Source: Campylobacter concisus
Lineage (GTDB): Bacteria > Campylobacterota > Campylobacteria > Campylobacterales > Campylobacteraceae
Assembly: GCF_003048875.2 (NCBI RefSeq)
Contig: NZ_CP049264.1
Location: forward strand, 1,116,001-1,180,000
Direction of reading: 5' to 3'
DNA: 64,000 nucleotides
Shown: piece after piece, positions 9,662 to 18,311 of the stretch
Layout of the letters: the number at the start of each line of letters is the position of its first letter
Position numbering within the stretch: position 1 is the stretch's first letter
Notes under the pieces: model-generated
The model's input: only the letters and a program-made list of their open reading frames with translations
What the model was told of the DNA's origin: nothing
Databases searched by the model: none
Made by a program: the position numbers and the translations under genes

Positions 9662-10643
9662 TTATCTCTTCCTTATAAATTCTCTTTATCTCTGGCAAAT
9701 AGTCTTTTATCGCCTCTTCTAAGCTCCAAGTCGCACTAAAACCAAATGCCTCGCGAGCTGGGGCCACGTCGGCCTCTGTGTGAAATTGATATGAGCCGAT
9801 AAATGGGTTTTTGATATATTCGTTGCCTAAATTTACGCCGATCTCACGCTGTAAGATGTCAGCGATATCTTGAAAGCTTCTTGCCTTGCCAGTAGCTGCG
9901 TTATAGACGCCACTTGGCGCGTCAAGTGCTTTTATATTTGCATCGATGATATCTTTTATATAGACAAAGTCGCGTTTGATCTGGTCGCTGCCTTCAAAGA
10001 GCCTTGGGGTCTTGCCAGCTAAAATTTGAAGTCCAAACTGAAGCACCATCGAGGCGGTTTTATTTTTGAAAAACTCGCCCTTGCCAAAGACATTAAAATA
10101 TCTTAGTCCAACCACACTCACACCGCGCTTAGCGTAAATTTTATTGATATTATCCATGCTTAGTTTGCTAAAGCCATAGACGTTATTTGGCGCTTCGCAC
10201 TCGCCAACTGTTTGCGGGCTCTTTGCGTTGCCGTAAGTGGCGCCTGAGCTAGCGTAGATCATCTTTGCGCCCAAACTCTCGCAGATATCAAGCAAATTTA
10301 CAAAGGCATTTACATTTGTTTTTATTAGCTCGTCTTGCTCTTTTACAGTGGTGTCTGAGATCGCTGCTTCGTGGTAGATGACGTCTGGACGAAAACTTTT
10401 TATCTTCTCAAGCGTGCCAGGGTCGTTGATGTCGCCAGCGTAAATTTCACCCTTAAAACCAAGTAAATTTTTAAAATGGCCAAAGCTTTTTAAGTTGCCA
10501 TTGCTAAATGTCTCGTCGTTTCTAAATTTATCCACAACAAGCACGTGAGCATCTTTATAGTTTTCATCAAAATAGTGCGCTAAGGCTGAGCCGATAAAGC
10601 CAGCGCCGCCAGTTATAACTATCTTTTTTCCGTTTAAATTCAT
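9654..10643 (-). CDS. hldD: ADP-L-glycero-D-manno-heptose 6-epimerase
   Basis: HldD epimerises ADP-D,D-heptose at C6 to the L,D form that heptosyltransferases use. It is an extended short-chain dehydrogenase: Rossmann GGAGFIGS at residues 12-19, YASSGATYG, and the catalytic YGFSK (Tyr-x3-Lys). The NVFGKGEFFKNK and FEGSDQIKRDFVY blocks are specific to HldD. Its 329-residue length is normal. The start overlaps the gmhB stop by four bases. Confidence 0.97.
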   Translation of the reverse strand: MNLNGKKIVITGGAGFIGSALAHYFDENYKDAHVLVVDKFRNDETFSNGNLKSFGHFKNLLGFKGEIYAGDINDPGTLEKIKSFRPDVIYHEAAISDTTVKEQDELIKTNVNAFVNLLDICESLGAKMIYASSGATYGNAKSPQTVGECEAPNNVYGFSKLSMDNINKIYAKRGVSVVGLRYFNVFGKGEFFKNKTASMVLQFGLQILAGKTPRLFEGSDQIKRDFVYIKDIIDANIKALDAPSGVYNAATGKARSFQDIADILQREIGVNLGNEYIKNPFIGSYQFHTEADVAPAREAFGFSATWSLEEAIKDYLPEIKRIYKEEING

Positions 10644-11155
10644 AGTGATTTTTCCTTTTTTAGCTTATTTAAAACATCTCTTACATCTTTAAAATTTATC
10701 CCATCAAGCAAGAAATTTCTACCAACGCCCGCTCTTTTGCCAGCCTCGACGTCGCTTGGCTTATCGCCTATCATGAGCGAGTTTTCAAGGTCTATGTCAA
10801 ACTCTTTGCAAGCATCAAGTATCATTTTTGGATTTGGCTTTCTGCAGATGCATTTTTGCTCTGGAGCGTGCGGGCAAAAATAGACTTTTGTGATAAAAAT
10901 CTGCTCTTTTTTAAAGCTTTCAAGCATAAATTTATTTAGAGCGTCAAACTGCTCCTGCGTGTAGTAGCCCCTGCCGATGCCTGATTGATTTGTCACGACA
11001 AAGAGCTTGTAGCCAGCCTTAGCAAATTCTCTTAACGCATCAAAAATGCCATCAATAAATTTAAAGTCTTTGATCTCACAAACGTATCCAGCGTCCTCAT
11101 TTATGACACCATCTCGGTCTAAAAAAAGTGCTTTGTTGGCTATTTCTCTTATCAT
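10640..11155 (-). CDS. gmhB: D-glycero-beta-D-manno-heptose 1,7-bisphosphate 7-phosphatase
   Basis: GmhB removes the 7-phosphate between the two HldE reactions. It is a HAD phosphatase: LFLDRDGVIN at the N-terminus (motif I), VTNQSGIGRG, a zinc-binding block CPHAPEQKCICRKPNP, and MIGDKPSDVEAG at the end. The reading frame stays open for 46 more codons upstream, but homologues start right before the DRDG motif, so I use the ATG at 11155 (171 aa). There is no Shine-Dalgarno sequence, and a TATAAT box lies only six bases upstream, so the mRNA may be leaderless. It is the first gene of the heptose operon. Confidence 0.95.
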   Translation of the reverse strand: MIREIANKALFLDRDGVINEDAGYVCEIKDFKFIDGIFDALREFAKAGYKLFVVTNQSGIGRGYYTQEQFDALNKFMLESFKKEQIFITKVYFCPHAPEQKCICRKPNPKMILDACKEFDIDLENSLMIGDKPSDVEAGKRAGVGRNFLLDGINFKDVRDVLNKLKKEKSL

Positions 11156-11161
11156 TTGGTG

Positions 11162-11167
11162 ATTATA
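11162..11167 (-). promoter_or_regulatory. -10 promoter of the heptose operon, nearly abutting the gmhB start
   Basis: The minus strand reads TTTTGGCTATAATCACCAAATG. The TATAAT box is separated from the ATG by six bases, so the expected transcription start falls at or next to the start codon. Confidence 0.6.
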
Positions 11168-11212
11168 GCCAAAATATTTTAACCCGCCCCTTGCAAATTT
11201 ACATTTTTGTAT

Positions 11213-11218
11213 TATAAT
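11213..11218 (+). promoter_or_regulatory. -10 promoter of the cytochrome c gene
   Basis: TTTTTGTATTATAATGC carries a T-run, an extended TG and a consensus TATAAT, 29 bases before the ATG. It diverges from the gmhB promoter about 45 bases away. Confidence 0.65.
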
Positions 11219-11247
11219 GCCGGCACGTTTTTTAAAAAGGATGAAAA

Positions 11248-11550
11248 ATGAAAAAACTACTAATCGTTTCAAGTGTTGCAGCACTACTTTCAACTGCTGC
11301 TTTCGCTGCAGATGGCGCTACTATCTATAAAAAATGCGTTGCCTGTCATGGCGCTAAAGCTGAAAAAGTTTTCAATAACAAAGTTCCAGCTTTAACATCA
11401 CTTGACGCAGCAACTATCGAAGCAGCTCTTAAAGGCTACAAAACAGGAGCAAATAAATTTGGTCTTGGTGCTATGATGAAACCTATCGCTACTCCAATGA
11501 GCGATGAAGATGCAAAAGCAGTAGCTGAATACATCCAAACTTTAAAATAA
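11248..11550 (+). CDS. Periplasmic monohaem cytochrome c (c553 type)
   Basis: This is a 100-residue class I cytochrome c, an electron carrier in the periplasm, probably between the bc1 complex and a terminal oxidase or peroxidase. Residues 1-20 are a Sec signal peptide ending AFA. The haem-binding motif is CVACH (Cys30, Cys33, His34). The probable axial methionine is Met76 or Met77 in GAMMKP, and the C-terminal helix DEDAKAVAEYIQ is typical. An AAGGAT site precedes the start. It stands alone and is followed at once by a strong terminator. Confidence 0.95.
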   Translation: MKKLLIVSSVAALLSTAAFAADGATIYKKCVACHGAKAEKVFNNKVPALTSLDAATIEAALKGYKTGANKFGLGAMMKPIATPMSDEDAKAVAEYIQTLK

Positions 11551-11554
11551 TCAT

Positions 11555-11574
11555 AGGGGCGCTCGCCCCTTTTC
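11555..11574 (+). terminator. Rho-independent terminator of the cytochrome c gene
   Basis: AGGGGC-GCTC-GCCCCT forms a GC-rich six-pair stem with a tetraloop, followed by TTTTCT, four bases after the stop codon. Confidence 0.85.
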
Positions 11575-11705
11575 TACAAATTTAAACTCACGCCAAATTT
11601 CAAAAGCTCTTTTGGCAGATAGTCATCTAAATTGCCGATCTTGTCGTTATCTATCTCTATTAAATTTAGACCATATTTTTTATAAAGCTCTATCTTTTGC
11701 TCTTT
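11574..11705 (-). pseudogene. Out-of-frame C-terminal fragment of the nuclease-like gene
   Basis: Reading the minus strand in the next frame gives 43 residues that begin KEQKIELYKKYGLNLIEID, pass through NLDDYLPKELLKFG and end in TAG. This is the expected end of a PD-(D/E)XK-like domain whose upstream part stops prematurely at 11680. Removing a single A from the AAA near 11702-11705 would join the frames as ...YLEEQKIELYKK. I read it as the detached tail of the gene at 11680-12354. Confidence 0.6.
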
Positions 11706-12354
11706 CTAGATACGCCTCATCATCTACATATCCCCAAAACTCTATATAACCCTTGCCTTTTGGTATGTAAAAATCACAATAGACATCTTCTTTTATCGGC
11801 ACTCTTTTTTCATAAGCCATGCCCTCAGCAAAAAGCCAGTTTGCTATAACTAGCTCTGCCCTACTTCTTACATAGTGACCGTCATTTGTTCGGTATTCAG
11901 CCTTAAATTTCTCTCTAAAGTCTTCTTTTTGCTCTTTTTTGCTAGATTTTTCGCCAACTTTTACTATCTCGTTTATGAAATTTTCATTACAAAGCAGCCT
12001 CTCGTCCCATCTAACACTTGCTTTACCCATGTAGTAGTTTTGCATGCCGCCATAGTATCTGCCAGCATCTGTCACGTTGTAGCCGTTGTCACATTTTTTT
12101 ATGAAGCCTAAATTTAACAAAACCTCATTTACATCTTTTGCATTTTTGCCAAATTTCTTTGCTATCTCTTTTGTACTAAACGTATCAGCTATATTTCTTT
12201 GGTTAAATTTTACGTGATATTTTTGGCGCAGCTTTTGCCTGATAAATTTTGTTATCAAATTTACTAAAATGACAAATATTATAATAGGTAGCACAAAGCT
12301 AAAAAACGCTGGCAACATTATGGATAGTAAATTTGCCGTATCAAAAATTTGCAT
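11680..12354 (-). CDS. Membrane-anchored nuclease-like protein, probably frameshifted near its 3' end
   Basis: The 224-residue open frame has an N-terminal membrane helix (about residues 9-34), a winged-helix-like segment (about 55-95, with STKEIAKKFGKNAKDVNEVLLNLGFI), and a C-terminal part that looks like a PD-(D/E)XK nuclease fold: RSRAELVIANWL, then YCDFYIP and YIEFWG. The frame ends shortly after YIEFWG, and the natural continuation lies in the next frame (11574-11705). This suggests a one-base insertion or a sequencing error. Function is unknown; a membrane-tethered DNA- or RNA-processing role would be inference. It lies 31 bases downstream of cysE. Confidence 0.7.
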   Translation of the reverse strand: MQIFDTANLLSIMLPAFFSFVLPIIIFVILVNLITKFIRQKLRQKYHVKFNQRNIADTFSTKEIAKKFGKNAKDVNEVLLNLGFIKKCDNGYNVTDAGRYYGGMQNYYMGKASVRWDERLLCNENFINEIVKVGEKSSKKEQKEDFREKFKAEYRTNDGHYVRSRAELVIANWLFAEGMAYEKRVPIKEDVYCDFYIPKGKGYIEFWGYVDDEAYLERAKDRAL

Positions 12355-12385
12355 TTTTATGGTGCAGTGAGGGTAAATTTAAATT

Positions 12386-12937
12386 TTAAATGATAAATTC
12401 TGGCTCAAATTTTGTCCCATTTACCCTGACAACCCTTGCAGGTATGCCAACTACGGTTGCATTTGCTGGGACGTTTTTTAGCACGACTGAGTTTGCGCCG
12501 ATCTTGGCATTTTCACCGATAGTTATGGCACCAAGTATCTTTGAGCCAGCGGCGATAGTCACGCCATTTTTAACGGTTGGATGGCGTTTGCCACACTCTT
12601 TGCCAGTGCCGCCAAGTGTCACTTGATGATACATCATCACATCATCACCGACCTCAGCCGTCTCGCCGATAACCACGCCCATGCCGTGATCTATGAAAAA
12701 TCTCCTACCTATCTTTGCCCCTGGGTGGATCTCGATGCCTGTTAGAAATCTTGCTATTTGCGAGATGAGTCTAGCTAGAAAAAACCACTTTTTTTCATAT
12801 AAAAAATGAGAAATTTTATGAAACAAAACCGCATGGATGCCAGGAGTGTTTATAAGTATCGCCAAAAAGCAACAACTATGCACCGATGGGTCTTTTTCAC
12901 GGACGGTTTGAACTAGCTCTTTTAGACTCTCCCACAT
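12386..12937 (-). CDS. cysE: Serine O-acetyltransferase
   Basis: CysE acetylates serine with acetyl-CoA to give O-acetylserine for cysteine synthesis. The C-terminal half is a left-handed beta-helix of hexapeptide repeats, with the family motifs [28 protein letters not shown] and HQVTLGGTG-x6-RHPT. At 183 residues it is the short form, with a reduced N-terminal helical domain. It starts three bases after cysK ends, so the two cysteine-synthase complex partners form one operon. Confidence 0.95.
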   Translation of the reverse strand: MWESLKELVQTVREKDPSVHSCCFLAILINTPGIHAVLFHKISHFLYEKKWFFLARLISQIARFLTGIEIHPGAKIGRRFFIDHGMGVVIGETAEVGDDVMMYHQVTLGGTGKECGKRHPTVKNGVTIAAGSKILGAITIGENAKIGANSVVLKNVPANATVVGIPARVVRVNGTKFEPEFII

Positions 12938-12940
12938 ATT

Positions 12941-13846
12941 TTACGCTCCGTAAAGCTCTGTACTTAGGTATCTCTCGCCGTTATCTGGAGCTATGAAAAG
13001 CACTTTTTTGCCAGCGCCAAGTCTTTTAGCCACCCTTTTTGCAGCCACGTAAGAAGCGCCGCCACTTATGCCTATCATCAAGCCATCGCTCTTTGCGATC
13101 GCTCTAGCTGCGTTTAGTGCGTCATCATTGCTTACTTTTTCTACTTCGCTAACTAGGCTCATATCCATTGTATTTGGTAAAAATCCAGCTCCGATGCCTT
13201 GAATTTTATGTGGTCCTGGGTTGCCGCCACTTAAAACTGGTGATGCTTCAGGCTCTACTGCGATGATCTTAGTGTCATAGCCTTTTTCTTTTAGAACCTT
13301 TGCCACGCCGCTTATCGTGCCGCCTGTGCCAACGCCTGCTACAAAGGCATCAAGCTTGCTAAAGTCAGCCACGATCTCAGCAGCTGTTGTTAGCTCGTGA
13401 GCTTGTGGGTTATACTTGTTTTCAAACTGGCTTAGCATTACGTGGTTTGGCTGAGAAGCTAGCTCAGTAGCTTTTGCGATCGCTGCTTTCATACCGCCAG
13501 CTGCAGGAGTTAGCTCAAGATGAGCACCATATGCAGCCACGATCTTGCGTCTTTCGATACTCATGCTCTCAGGCATGCAAAGGATCACTTTAAAGCCAAG
13601 TGCAGCACCGCACATAGCTACGCCGATACCTGTATTTCCGCTTGTTGGCTCAACGATAGTGTCGCCATGTTTTAGTGTGCCATCAGCTAGCATTTTTGTG
13701 ATCATATTAAATGCGATCCTATCTTTTACAGAGCCGCCTGGATTAAAAAACTCTAATTTTACGTAAATTTCAGCCTCGTCAGCACCTGTTTTAACCTTTA
13801 CGATAGGTGTATTACCGATCGTTTTTACGATGTTATCGTAGATCAT
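12941..13846 (-). CDS. cysK: Cysteine synthase A (O-acetylserine sulphhydrylase)
   Basis: CysK replaces the acetyl group of O-acetylserine with sulphide, using pyridoxal phosphate. The PLP lysine is Lys41 in PGGSVKDR; the phosphate- and substrate-binding blocks EPTSGNTG and GTGGTISGV are intact. I chose the ATG at 13846 over the adjoining upstream GTG because it sits at better spacing from a strong AGGAGG site. The protein is 301 residues, a normal length. It is the first gene of the cysK-cysE unit. Confidence 0.96.
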   Translation of the reverse strand: MIYDNIVKTIGNTPIVKVKTGADEAEIYVKLEFFNPGGSVKDRIAFNMITKMLADGTLKHGDTIVEPTSGNTGIGVAMCGAALGFKVILCMPESMSIERRKIVAAYGAHLELTPAAGGMKAAIAKATELASQPNHVMLSQFENKYNPQAHELTTAAEIVADFSKLDAFVAGVGTGGTISGVAKVLKEKGYDTKIIAVEPEASPVLSGGNPGPHKIQGIGAGFLPNTMDMSLVSEVEKVSNDDALNAARAIAKSDGLMIGISGGASYVAAKRVAKRLGAGKKVLFIAPDNGERYLSTELYGA

Positions 13847-13939
13847 CACTCCTCCTAAAATAAATTTCTCGTAAATTTAGCATAGAATTTAAAATAAAAC
13901 ATAAAAAGTCCTAATTTGCGCTAAATTTAAAATAAAAAT

Positions 13940-14608
13940 TTAGTTTTTAATGCTATCAAGCACCTCTTGTCCGCTTTGGCTTAAAATTTTGCCTTTGAAA
14001 TTCTCTTTGCAAAACTCCAAAATAAGCGCATGATAGAGTTTTAAAACCTCAGTTTCGTCAAATTTCTCGCTATCAAGAAATTTGTAAATTTCATCATAAT
14101 CAAGCGAGCTAAACCACTCAGCCGCCTCGTCGTAACTCTCAAAAATGTAGTCAAAATACGCCATTATCCTAAGCGCATAAGCATCAACAACCATGTAAGG
14201 CTTGCCGCAAGCGTAAGCAAGTATCGCATCGCAAGTCTCAGCGCCAACGCCTTTTACGCTTATGAGCCACTCGCGGCTAGCGTTTTCTTTAAAATTATCA
14301 AAGCTCTCAAATTCGTTTTTTATAGCTAGACAGAGCGTCTTTAGCCGTTTTGCCTTTGTGTTGTAAAAGCCACTTGGCTTTATGAGTGTGGCAAGCTCGC
14401 TGTTTTCAAGCGTGCAAATGCCTTGCAAGCTATCTTTACCTGCTTTTTTTAGATTAGTTAGAGCTTTTTCAACGTTTTTCCAGTTGGTATTTTGCACCAA
14501 AATAGCGCCCAAAATAACCTCAAAAGTGCCCTCGCCTGGCCATTTTAGCTCGTCAAAATTTCTCTTTTTGTGATTTAGCAAAGCTAAAAACAGATCAGTT
14601 GATCTCAT
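13940..14608 (-). CDS. 3-methyladenine DNA glycosylase of the MagIII type (HhH-GPD family)
   Basis: This is a 222-residue helix-hairpin-helix glycosylase for alkylated bases. The HhH motif lies around residues 115-131 (ISVKGVGAETCDAIL) and the catalytic aspartate is Asp142 in MVVDAYALR. It lacks the four-cysteine iron-sulphur cluster loop of endonuclease III at the C-terminus. The arrangement and wording (ILVQNT, PSGFYNTKAKRL) match Helicobacter pylori MagIII. It is the last gene of the long yajC operon and overlaps the DUF815 ATPase gene by four bases, so it sits with mfd in a DNA-repair tail. Confidence 0.85.
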   Translation of the reverse strand: MRSTDLFLALLNHKKRNFDELKWPGEGTFEVILGAILVQNTNWKNVEKALTNLKKAGKDSLQGICTLENSELATLIKPSGFYNTKAKRLKTLCLAIKNEFESFDNFKENASREWLISVKGVGAETCDAILAYACGKPYMVVDAYALRIMAYFDYIFESYDEAAEWFSSLDYDEIYKFLDSEKFDETEVLKLYHALILEFCKENFKGKILSQSGQEVLDSIKN

Positions 14609-15369
14609 TTTAAATTTTCTTTAAAAGTTAGATAAAACTGCTTTGCCGTCCTGCCACTTCTGCTGGCTCTTAACGTGGCGAAATTTTTAGCAAGCGTGTG
14701 AAGCTCATCTTTGTCGCCAGTGTAGTCTTTAAAGTAAAAATCAACCATTTTTAGGTACTCGTCGTAGTTACCTTGATAAAAGCTGATCCAAAGACCAAAG
14801 CGGTCTGAGAGAGAAATTTTCTCCTGAGCTGCGTCGCTGTAGTGAATTTCTCCGTCTATTAGCTCTGAGTTTTCATTTTCGCTTTTAAACTCGCTTATTA
14901 GATGTCTGCGGTTTGAAGTGGCGTATAAAAGGACGTTTTTAGGTGGCTTTTGGATAGAGCCGTCCATAATAGGCTTTAGAAATTTATACTCATTGCTGCC
15001 ATTTTCAAAGCTTAGATCGTCGCAGAAAATGATAAATTTAAACTCGCTCTTTCTGATCTCATCGATGATGTCGCCAAGGTATTTTAGATCCTCGCAGCCA
15101 ATCTCAATGATGCGAAGTCCCTCTTTATAAAATTTAGTAAAAACAGCCCTTACAAGGCTTGACTTGCCACATCCTCTCTCACCCCAAAGAAGCACGTGGT
15201 TTGCCTCGTCGCCAGCTATAAAATTTCTAGTATTTTTTAGCAAAATTTCTTTTTGTTTTTCAAGTCCATAAAGTGAGTCGATATCGACAAAATCGATATC
15301 TTCAACCGGCTTTAACATACCTTTTGTGCTCTTATAAATTGCTGCGTACTTCACACCCCAATCTATCAT
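14605..15369 (-). CDS. DUF815-family AAA-type ATPase
   Basis: The 254-residue protein has a Walker A motif GERGCGKSS (about residues 63-71), a Walker B FIIFCDD (about 112-118), a sensor-1-like ATSNRRHL and a sensor-2-like arginine region near the end (ASRSGRTAKQF). This matches the DUF815 family of small AAA ATPases related to DnaA/IstB-type proteins, whose role is not established. It overlaps both mfd and the glycosylase gene by four bases (ATGA), so it is tightly coupled to two DNA-repair genes. Confidence 0.88.
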   Translation of the reverse strand: MIDWGVKYAAIYKSTKGMLKPVEDIDFVDIDSLYGLEKQKEILLKNTRNFIAGDEANHVLLWGERGCGKSSLVRAVFTKFYKEGLRIIEIGCEDLKYLGDIIDEIRKSEFKFIIFCDDLSFENGSNEYKFLKPIMDGSIQKPPKNVLLYATSNRRHLISEFKSENENSELIDGEIHYSDAAQEKISLSDRFGLWISFYQGNYDEYLKMVDFYFKDYTGDKDELHTLAKNFATLRASRSGRTAKQFYLTFKENLK

Positions 15370-18311
15370 CTCTTATCCTTTCTTAGATAGACCAAAATTT
15401 CAGCCAAAACATCGTCATCGTCCTTGCTACGTGACTTTAGCCTGATCTTCTCGTCATCATTTTTTGTTATTAGTATATTTTGCTCGCTGTTTGAGATCGT
15501 CTTTATGCCAGCTTTTAGAGCTAAAATTTTGATGATGATGAGGTCTAAAAACTGCTTTGTAAATGTATCTATCTTGCCAAATCTATCCTCAAGCTCGCTT
15601 TGTATCTCATAGACCTCGCTAACCTCTTTACACTTGCTAAGGCGCCTGTAAATTTCAAGTCTTAGCCTATCTTCTCTTATAAATTCTTGATTTAAAAAGG
15701 CGCTCACACTAAGCTTTAGATCGATCTTATCAAGCTTTGCGGAGTCTTGATTAAGAAGCTTGTTTATCTCATCTTCTAGCATTTTTAGATATAGCGAGTA
15801 GCCGATAGCCTCGATGTGACCGCTTTGCGCCTCGCCTATGATGTTACCGCCACCTCTTATCTCAAGATCGTGATATGCTAGCACTGAGCCAGCGCCTAAA
15901 AATGAGTTGCCTTCAAGTGCCACAAGTCGTTTTAGAGCGTCCTTGCTAATGGCATCTTTATCCTCCACCAAAAAGTAGCAATAAGCCTGCTTGTCGCTTC
16001 TGCCTACACGTCCGCGCAGCTGGTGCAGGTCAGCCATGCCAAATTTATTAGCATTTTCTACGATTATGGTGTTTGCATTTGGCAGGTGGATGCCGCTTTC
16101 AACGATGCTGGTGCAAAGAAGCAAGTCATACTCACCCCGCTCAAATTTCATCATCTCATCTTCAGCGACTTTTGCATTTATCTTTGAGTGAAGTATCAAA
16201 ATTCTAAGCTTTGGCAAAATTTTTCTTAGCTCATTTGCCGTCTGCTCGATGTCTGCGATGTGGTTGTGGATATAAAAGGTCTGCCCGCCACGTCTTAGCT
16301 CACGCATGATCGCCTCTTTGACGACCTTTTCGTCCCACTCTCTCACGCTTGTTCTCACATCCAGCCTCGAGCTTGGCGGAGTGGCTAAAATGCTATATGT
16401 TTTTATCTTGCTAAGCGCCATATTTAGGCTTCTTGGTATCGGCGTGGCGCTCATACTTAAGATGTGAGAGTGCTGAGAAATTTCTTTTAGCTGCTCTTTT
16501 TGCTTAACGCCAAATTTATGCTCTTCATCAACCACTATAAGCCCTAAATTTTCAGCCTTTATGCCAAGAAGCGCATGCGTACCCACGCAAACTATGGGCT
16601 CATTTTCTTTTAGCGCTTTTTGCAGGCTTGATTTTTCTTTAGCGCTTGAGAAGCGATCTAGCCTAAAGACCTTTATGCCAAATTTGCTAAATCTTTGGCT
16701 TAGTGTCTTGTAGTGCTGCGAGCTAAGAAGCGTCGTTGGCACGAAGAAAAGCGCGCTAAAGCCTGATTTTATGCAGGTAAATATGGCATTCATCGCAACT
16801 TCAGTCTTACCAAAGCCAACATCTCCGCTAAGCAGCCTATCCATCACCTTGCCGCTTTTTAGCTCATCTTTTATATCATTTACCGCTTTTTGCTGATCGC
16901 TCGTGTATGAAAAGCCAGCGTCTTGGACGAAATTTAGATAAGAGATATCCTCTTTTTGTAAAATTTTACCAGCGATTAGCTCCCTTTTTGCCGCCATCGC
17001 CACGATCTTTGAGGCGATCGCAAAGAGTTTTTCTCTAACCTTCTCTTTTATCTTGGCAAAATTTGCCTTGCCTAAGCGATCAAGCACCGCCATAGAGCCA
17101 TTTTGCGCGATATAGCGATCTATCAAATTTAGATGTTCAACTGGCAAAAGAAGCTTGTCATCATTTTGGTAGGCAATAACCACAAATTCCTTCGTCGCGC
17201 CCAAAACCTTGATCTTTTCAAGCCCTAAAAATCTGCCTATACCATAATCTTCATGCACAACGTAGTCATTTATCTTTAGCTCATCCACCACGAGGCTTGA
17301 GCGCTTAACTCGCCTTTTTTTCTCAAATTTATTTAGTGAGACTACGATCTTGTCGCTTGAGGTTAAATTTACCACAAGGGGCGAAATTTCAAGCTTTACA
17401 TTTGCAAAGCCATCAAGCTCATAGCCCTTAAAAAGCCCCTCATTTCTTGAAAGAACGGTTATGCTTTTACTCTTATTTAGCTCAAAAAAGTCAAAATTTA
17501 AAGTAACTTCTAAGTCTTTATAGACCTTTGGCTCAGGCAAAATTTCAATGCCCTTAAATTTCTCTTCAGGCGCATCATAAATTTCAAAATCGATCTTTTT
17601 AACAAGCTTTGAGTCAAAAACTTTCAAGTAGTCGCTAAAGCTATCTATCGCCCAAAATCCAAGCGAATTTAGATCGCTCACAAGGGCATCGCTTTGCATA
17701 TCCTCGATCTTTTGGCTAACTTTTTCAAACTCATCTTTGCTCAAATTTGCGATAAACGGCACGATATCGGCTTCGCTTAGCTCATTTTTATTGCTAATTT
17801 GCGTGGCGGTGTTGTAGTTTCTTATGCTCTCCACCTCATCGCCAAAGAGTAAAATTCTAACAGGATCGTCCATATTTACGCCATAAATGTCGATCACTTC
17901 GCCGCGAATGCTAAACTCGCCAACGCTCTCAACGATATCGACGCACTCGTAGCCAAATCGTATGAGCAAGTCGGCAAATTCGTTTAAATTTAGATTATCT
18001 TTTAGCTTGATCGTTGAGCTCTCCAAGTTTTTTTGCGTTGGAAGTGGGTTTAAAAGCGTGCTAAATGGGCTTATGATGATCTTTTTGCCATCAAATTTAT
18101 AGTATTTGCTAAGAACGGATGAAATTTCAAAGAGCTCTTCGTTAAAGCTTCTTAGATCATCGCCCTTTTTAGCTCTAAAATCAGGTAGTTTAAATGCGCT
18201 AAAGCCAGCAAAACTAGCCGCATCAGCGCAGAGTGCCGCCTCTTTGTCATCTTCGCAGATGAGAATTTGTGGGGCGTGTGTTAAAAGATACTCATAGACC
18301 TTTGCTTGCAT
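15366..18311 (-). CDS. mfd: Transcription-repair coupling factor
   Basis: Mfd removes RNA polymerase stalled at lesions and recruits UvrA. The 981-residue protein shows the expected order: an N-terminal UvrB-like region, a CarD-like RNA-polymerase-interaction domain (INDYVVHEDYGIGRFLGLEKI), superfamily-2 motor motifs (SGDVGFGKTEVAMNA, DEEHKFGVKQKE, SATPIPRSL, RGRVGRSD) and a TRCF C-terminal domain. It is shorter than E. coli Mfd (1148) because of a reduced N-terminal part, as usual in Campylobacterota. It overlaps folC by 20 bases. Confidence 0.97.
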   Translation of the reverse strand: MQAKVYEYLLTHAPQILICEDDKEAALCADAASFAGFSAFKLPDFRAKKGDDLRSFNEELFEISSVLSKYYKFDGKKIIISPFSTLLNPLPTQKNLESSTIKLKDNLNLNEFADLLIRFGYECVDIVESVGEFSIRGEVIDIYGVNMDDPVRILLFGDEVESIRNYNTATQISNKNELSEADIVPFIANLSKDEFEKVSQKIEDMQSDALVSDLNSLGFWAIDSFSDYLKVFDSKLVKKIDFEIYDAPEEKFKGIEILPEPKVYKDLEVTLNFDFFELNKSKSITVLSRNEGLFKGYELDGFANVKLEISPLVVNLTSSDKIVVSLNKFEKKRRVKRSSLVVDELKINDYVVHEDYGIGRFLGLEKIKVLGATKEFVVIAYQNDDKLLLPVEHLNLIDRYIAQNGSMAVLDRLGKANFAKIKEKVREKLFAIASKIVAMAAKRELIAGKILQKEDISYLNFVQDAGFSYTSDQQKAVNDIKDELKSGKVMDRLLSGDVGFGKTEVAMNAIFTCIKSGFSALFFVPTTLLSSQHYKTLSQRFSKFGIKVFRLDRFSSAKEKSSLQKALKENEPIVCVGTHALLGIKAENLGLIVVDEEHKFGVKQKEQLKEISQHSHILSMSATPIPRSLNMALSKIKTYSILATPPSSRLDVRTSVREWDEKVVKEAIMRELRRGGQTFYIHNHIADIEQTANELRKILPKLRILILHSKINAKVAEDEMMKFERGEYDLLLCTSIVESGIHLPNANTIIVENANKFGMADLHQLRGRVGRSDKQAYCYFLVEDKDAISKDALKRLVALEGNSFLGAGSVLAYHDLEIRGGGNIIGEAQSGHIEAIGYSLYLKMLEDEINKLLNQDSAKLDKIDLKLSVSAFLNQEFIREDRLRLEIYRRLSKCKEVSEVYEIQSELEDRFGKIDTFTKQFLDLIIIKILALKAGIKTISNSEQNILITKNDDEKIRLKSRSKDDDDVLAEILVYLRKDKR

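Noticed and set aside
11156-11293. 46-codon N-terminal extension of gmhB
   Set aside because: It overlaps the divergent cytochrome c promoter and start, and GmhB proteins begin just before the DRDG motif.
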